Positions 7,312 to 7,349 of a stretch of DNA of 7,349 nucleotides are shown here, piece after piece (positions within the stretch are counted from its first letter, which is position 1; every line of letters starts with the position of its first letter). The DNA lies in contig JAICVH010000114.1 of NCBI GenBank assembly GCA_025935435.1, forward strand, positions 1 to 7,349, written 5' to 3'. The notes under the pieces are model-generated. The model was not told the origin of the DNA. It saw only the letters and a list, made by a program, of their open reading frames with translations, and did not search any database. Position numbers and translations under genes: made by a program. The stretch is from Burkholderiales bacterium (lineage in GTDB: Bacteria; Pseudomonadota; Gammaproteobacteria; Burkholderiales; Casimicrobiaceae).

Positions 7312-7349
7312 TGGAAATGACACCGCCTATCGATCCGCGCGGTTTGCCG
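7311..7349 (+). CDS. Start of a downstream gene, possibly treS or maltokinase (cut by the right edge)
   Basis: ATG 7311 shares its A with the glgE stop in TAATG, a typical coupled arrangement, and opens 13 codons to the edge (MEMTPPIDPRGLP). A second in-frame ATG lies two codons later at 7317. The coupling makes it very likely to be the next gene of the operon. Thirteen residues are too few to identify a family. In bacteria with the GlgE pathway the neighbour is often trehalose synthase (TreS), maltokinase, or a fusion of the two, whose product feeds GlgE. This identity is inferred from context only. Confidence 0.5.
   Translation, partial: MEMTPPIDPRGLP

Overview
The window looks like a piece of a GC-rich (roughly 60-65% by eye) proteobacterial chromosome, probably a beta- or gammaproteobacterium. 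I judge this from the style of the proteins and from the GlgE-type alpha-glucan cluster. I cannot name a genus from the sequence alone. Four genes can be recognised, and a fifth begins at the right edge.

Layout: (1) Positions 1-1205, minus strand: the N-terminal two thirds or so of a DUF885-family protein with a membrane anchor or signal segment. It runs off the left edge. (2) Positions 1206-1593: a divergent intergenic region. It has an AT-rich core, two inverted repeats, a small GC hairpin, and a 21-codon open frame whose stop overlaps the next start. (3) Positions 1594-3174, plus: a GT20 glycosyltransferase, most likely trehalose-6-phosphate synthase (OtsA). (4) Positions 3175-3340: a gap with small hairpins and no terminator. 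(5) Positions 3341-5296, plus: GlgB, glycogen branching enzyme, with a GTG start. (6) Positions 5305-7311, plus: GlgE, alpha-1,4-glucan:maltose-1-phosphate maltosyltransferase. (7) From 7311, plus: the first 13 codons of another gene, whose ATG overlaps the glgE stop.

The plus-strand genes fit the trehalose-to-alpha-glucan route. OtsA makes trehalose-6-phosphate. A phosphatase (not in the window) would give trehalose. TreS and maltokinase (not in the window; one of them may be the gene starting at 7311) would give maltose and then maltose-1-phosphate. GlgE polymerises maltosyl units into a linear alpha-1,4-glucan, and GlgB adds the alpha-1,6 branches. The spacing of 8 nt between glgB and glgE, and the TAATG overlap after glgE, point to one translationally coupled operon. 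Whether otsA is co-transcribed with glgB across the 166-nt gap is open.

The catalytic residues of all three enzymes are present and the frames look intact. I see no mobile element, CRISPR array, tRNA or rRNA. I found no convincing sign of a previously undescribed system. The points most worth a second look are the control region upstream of otsA and the pairing of a GT20 enzyme with the GlgE pathway.
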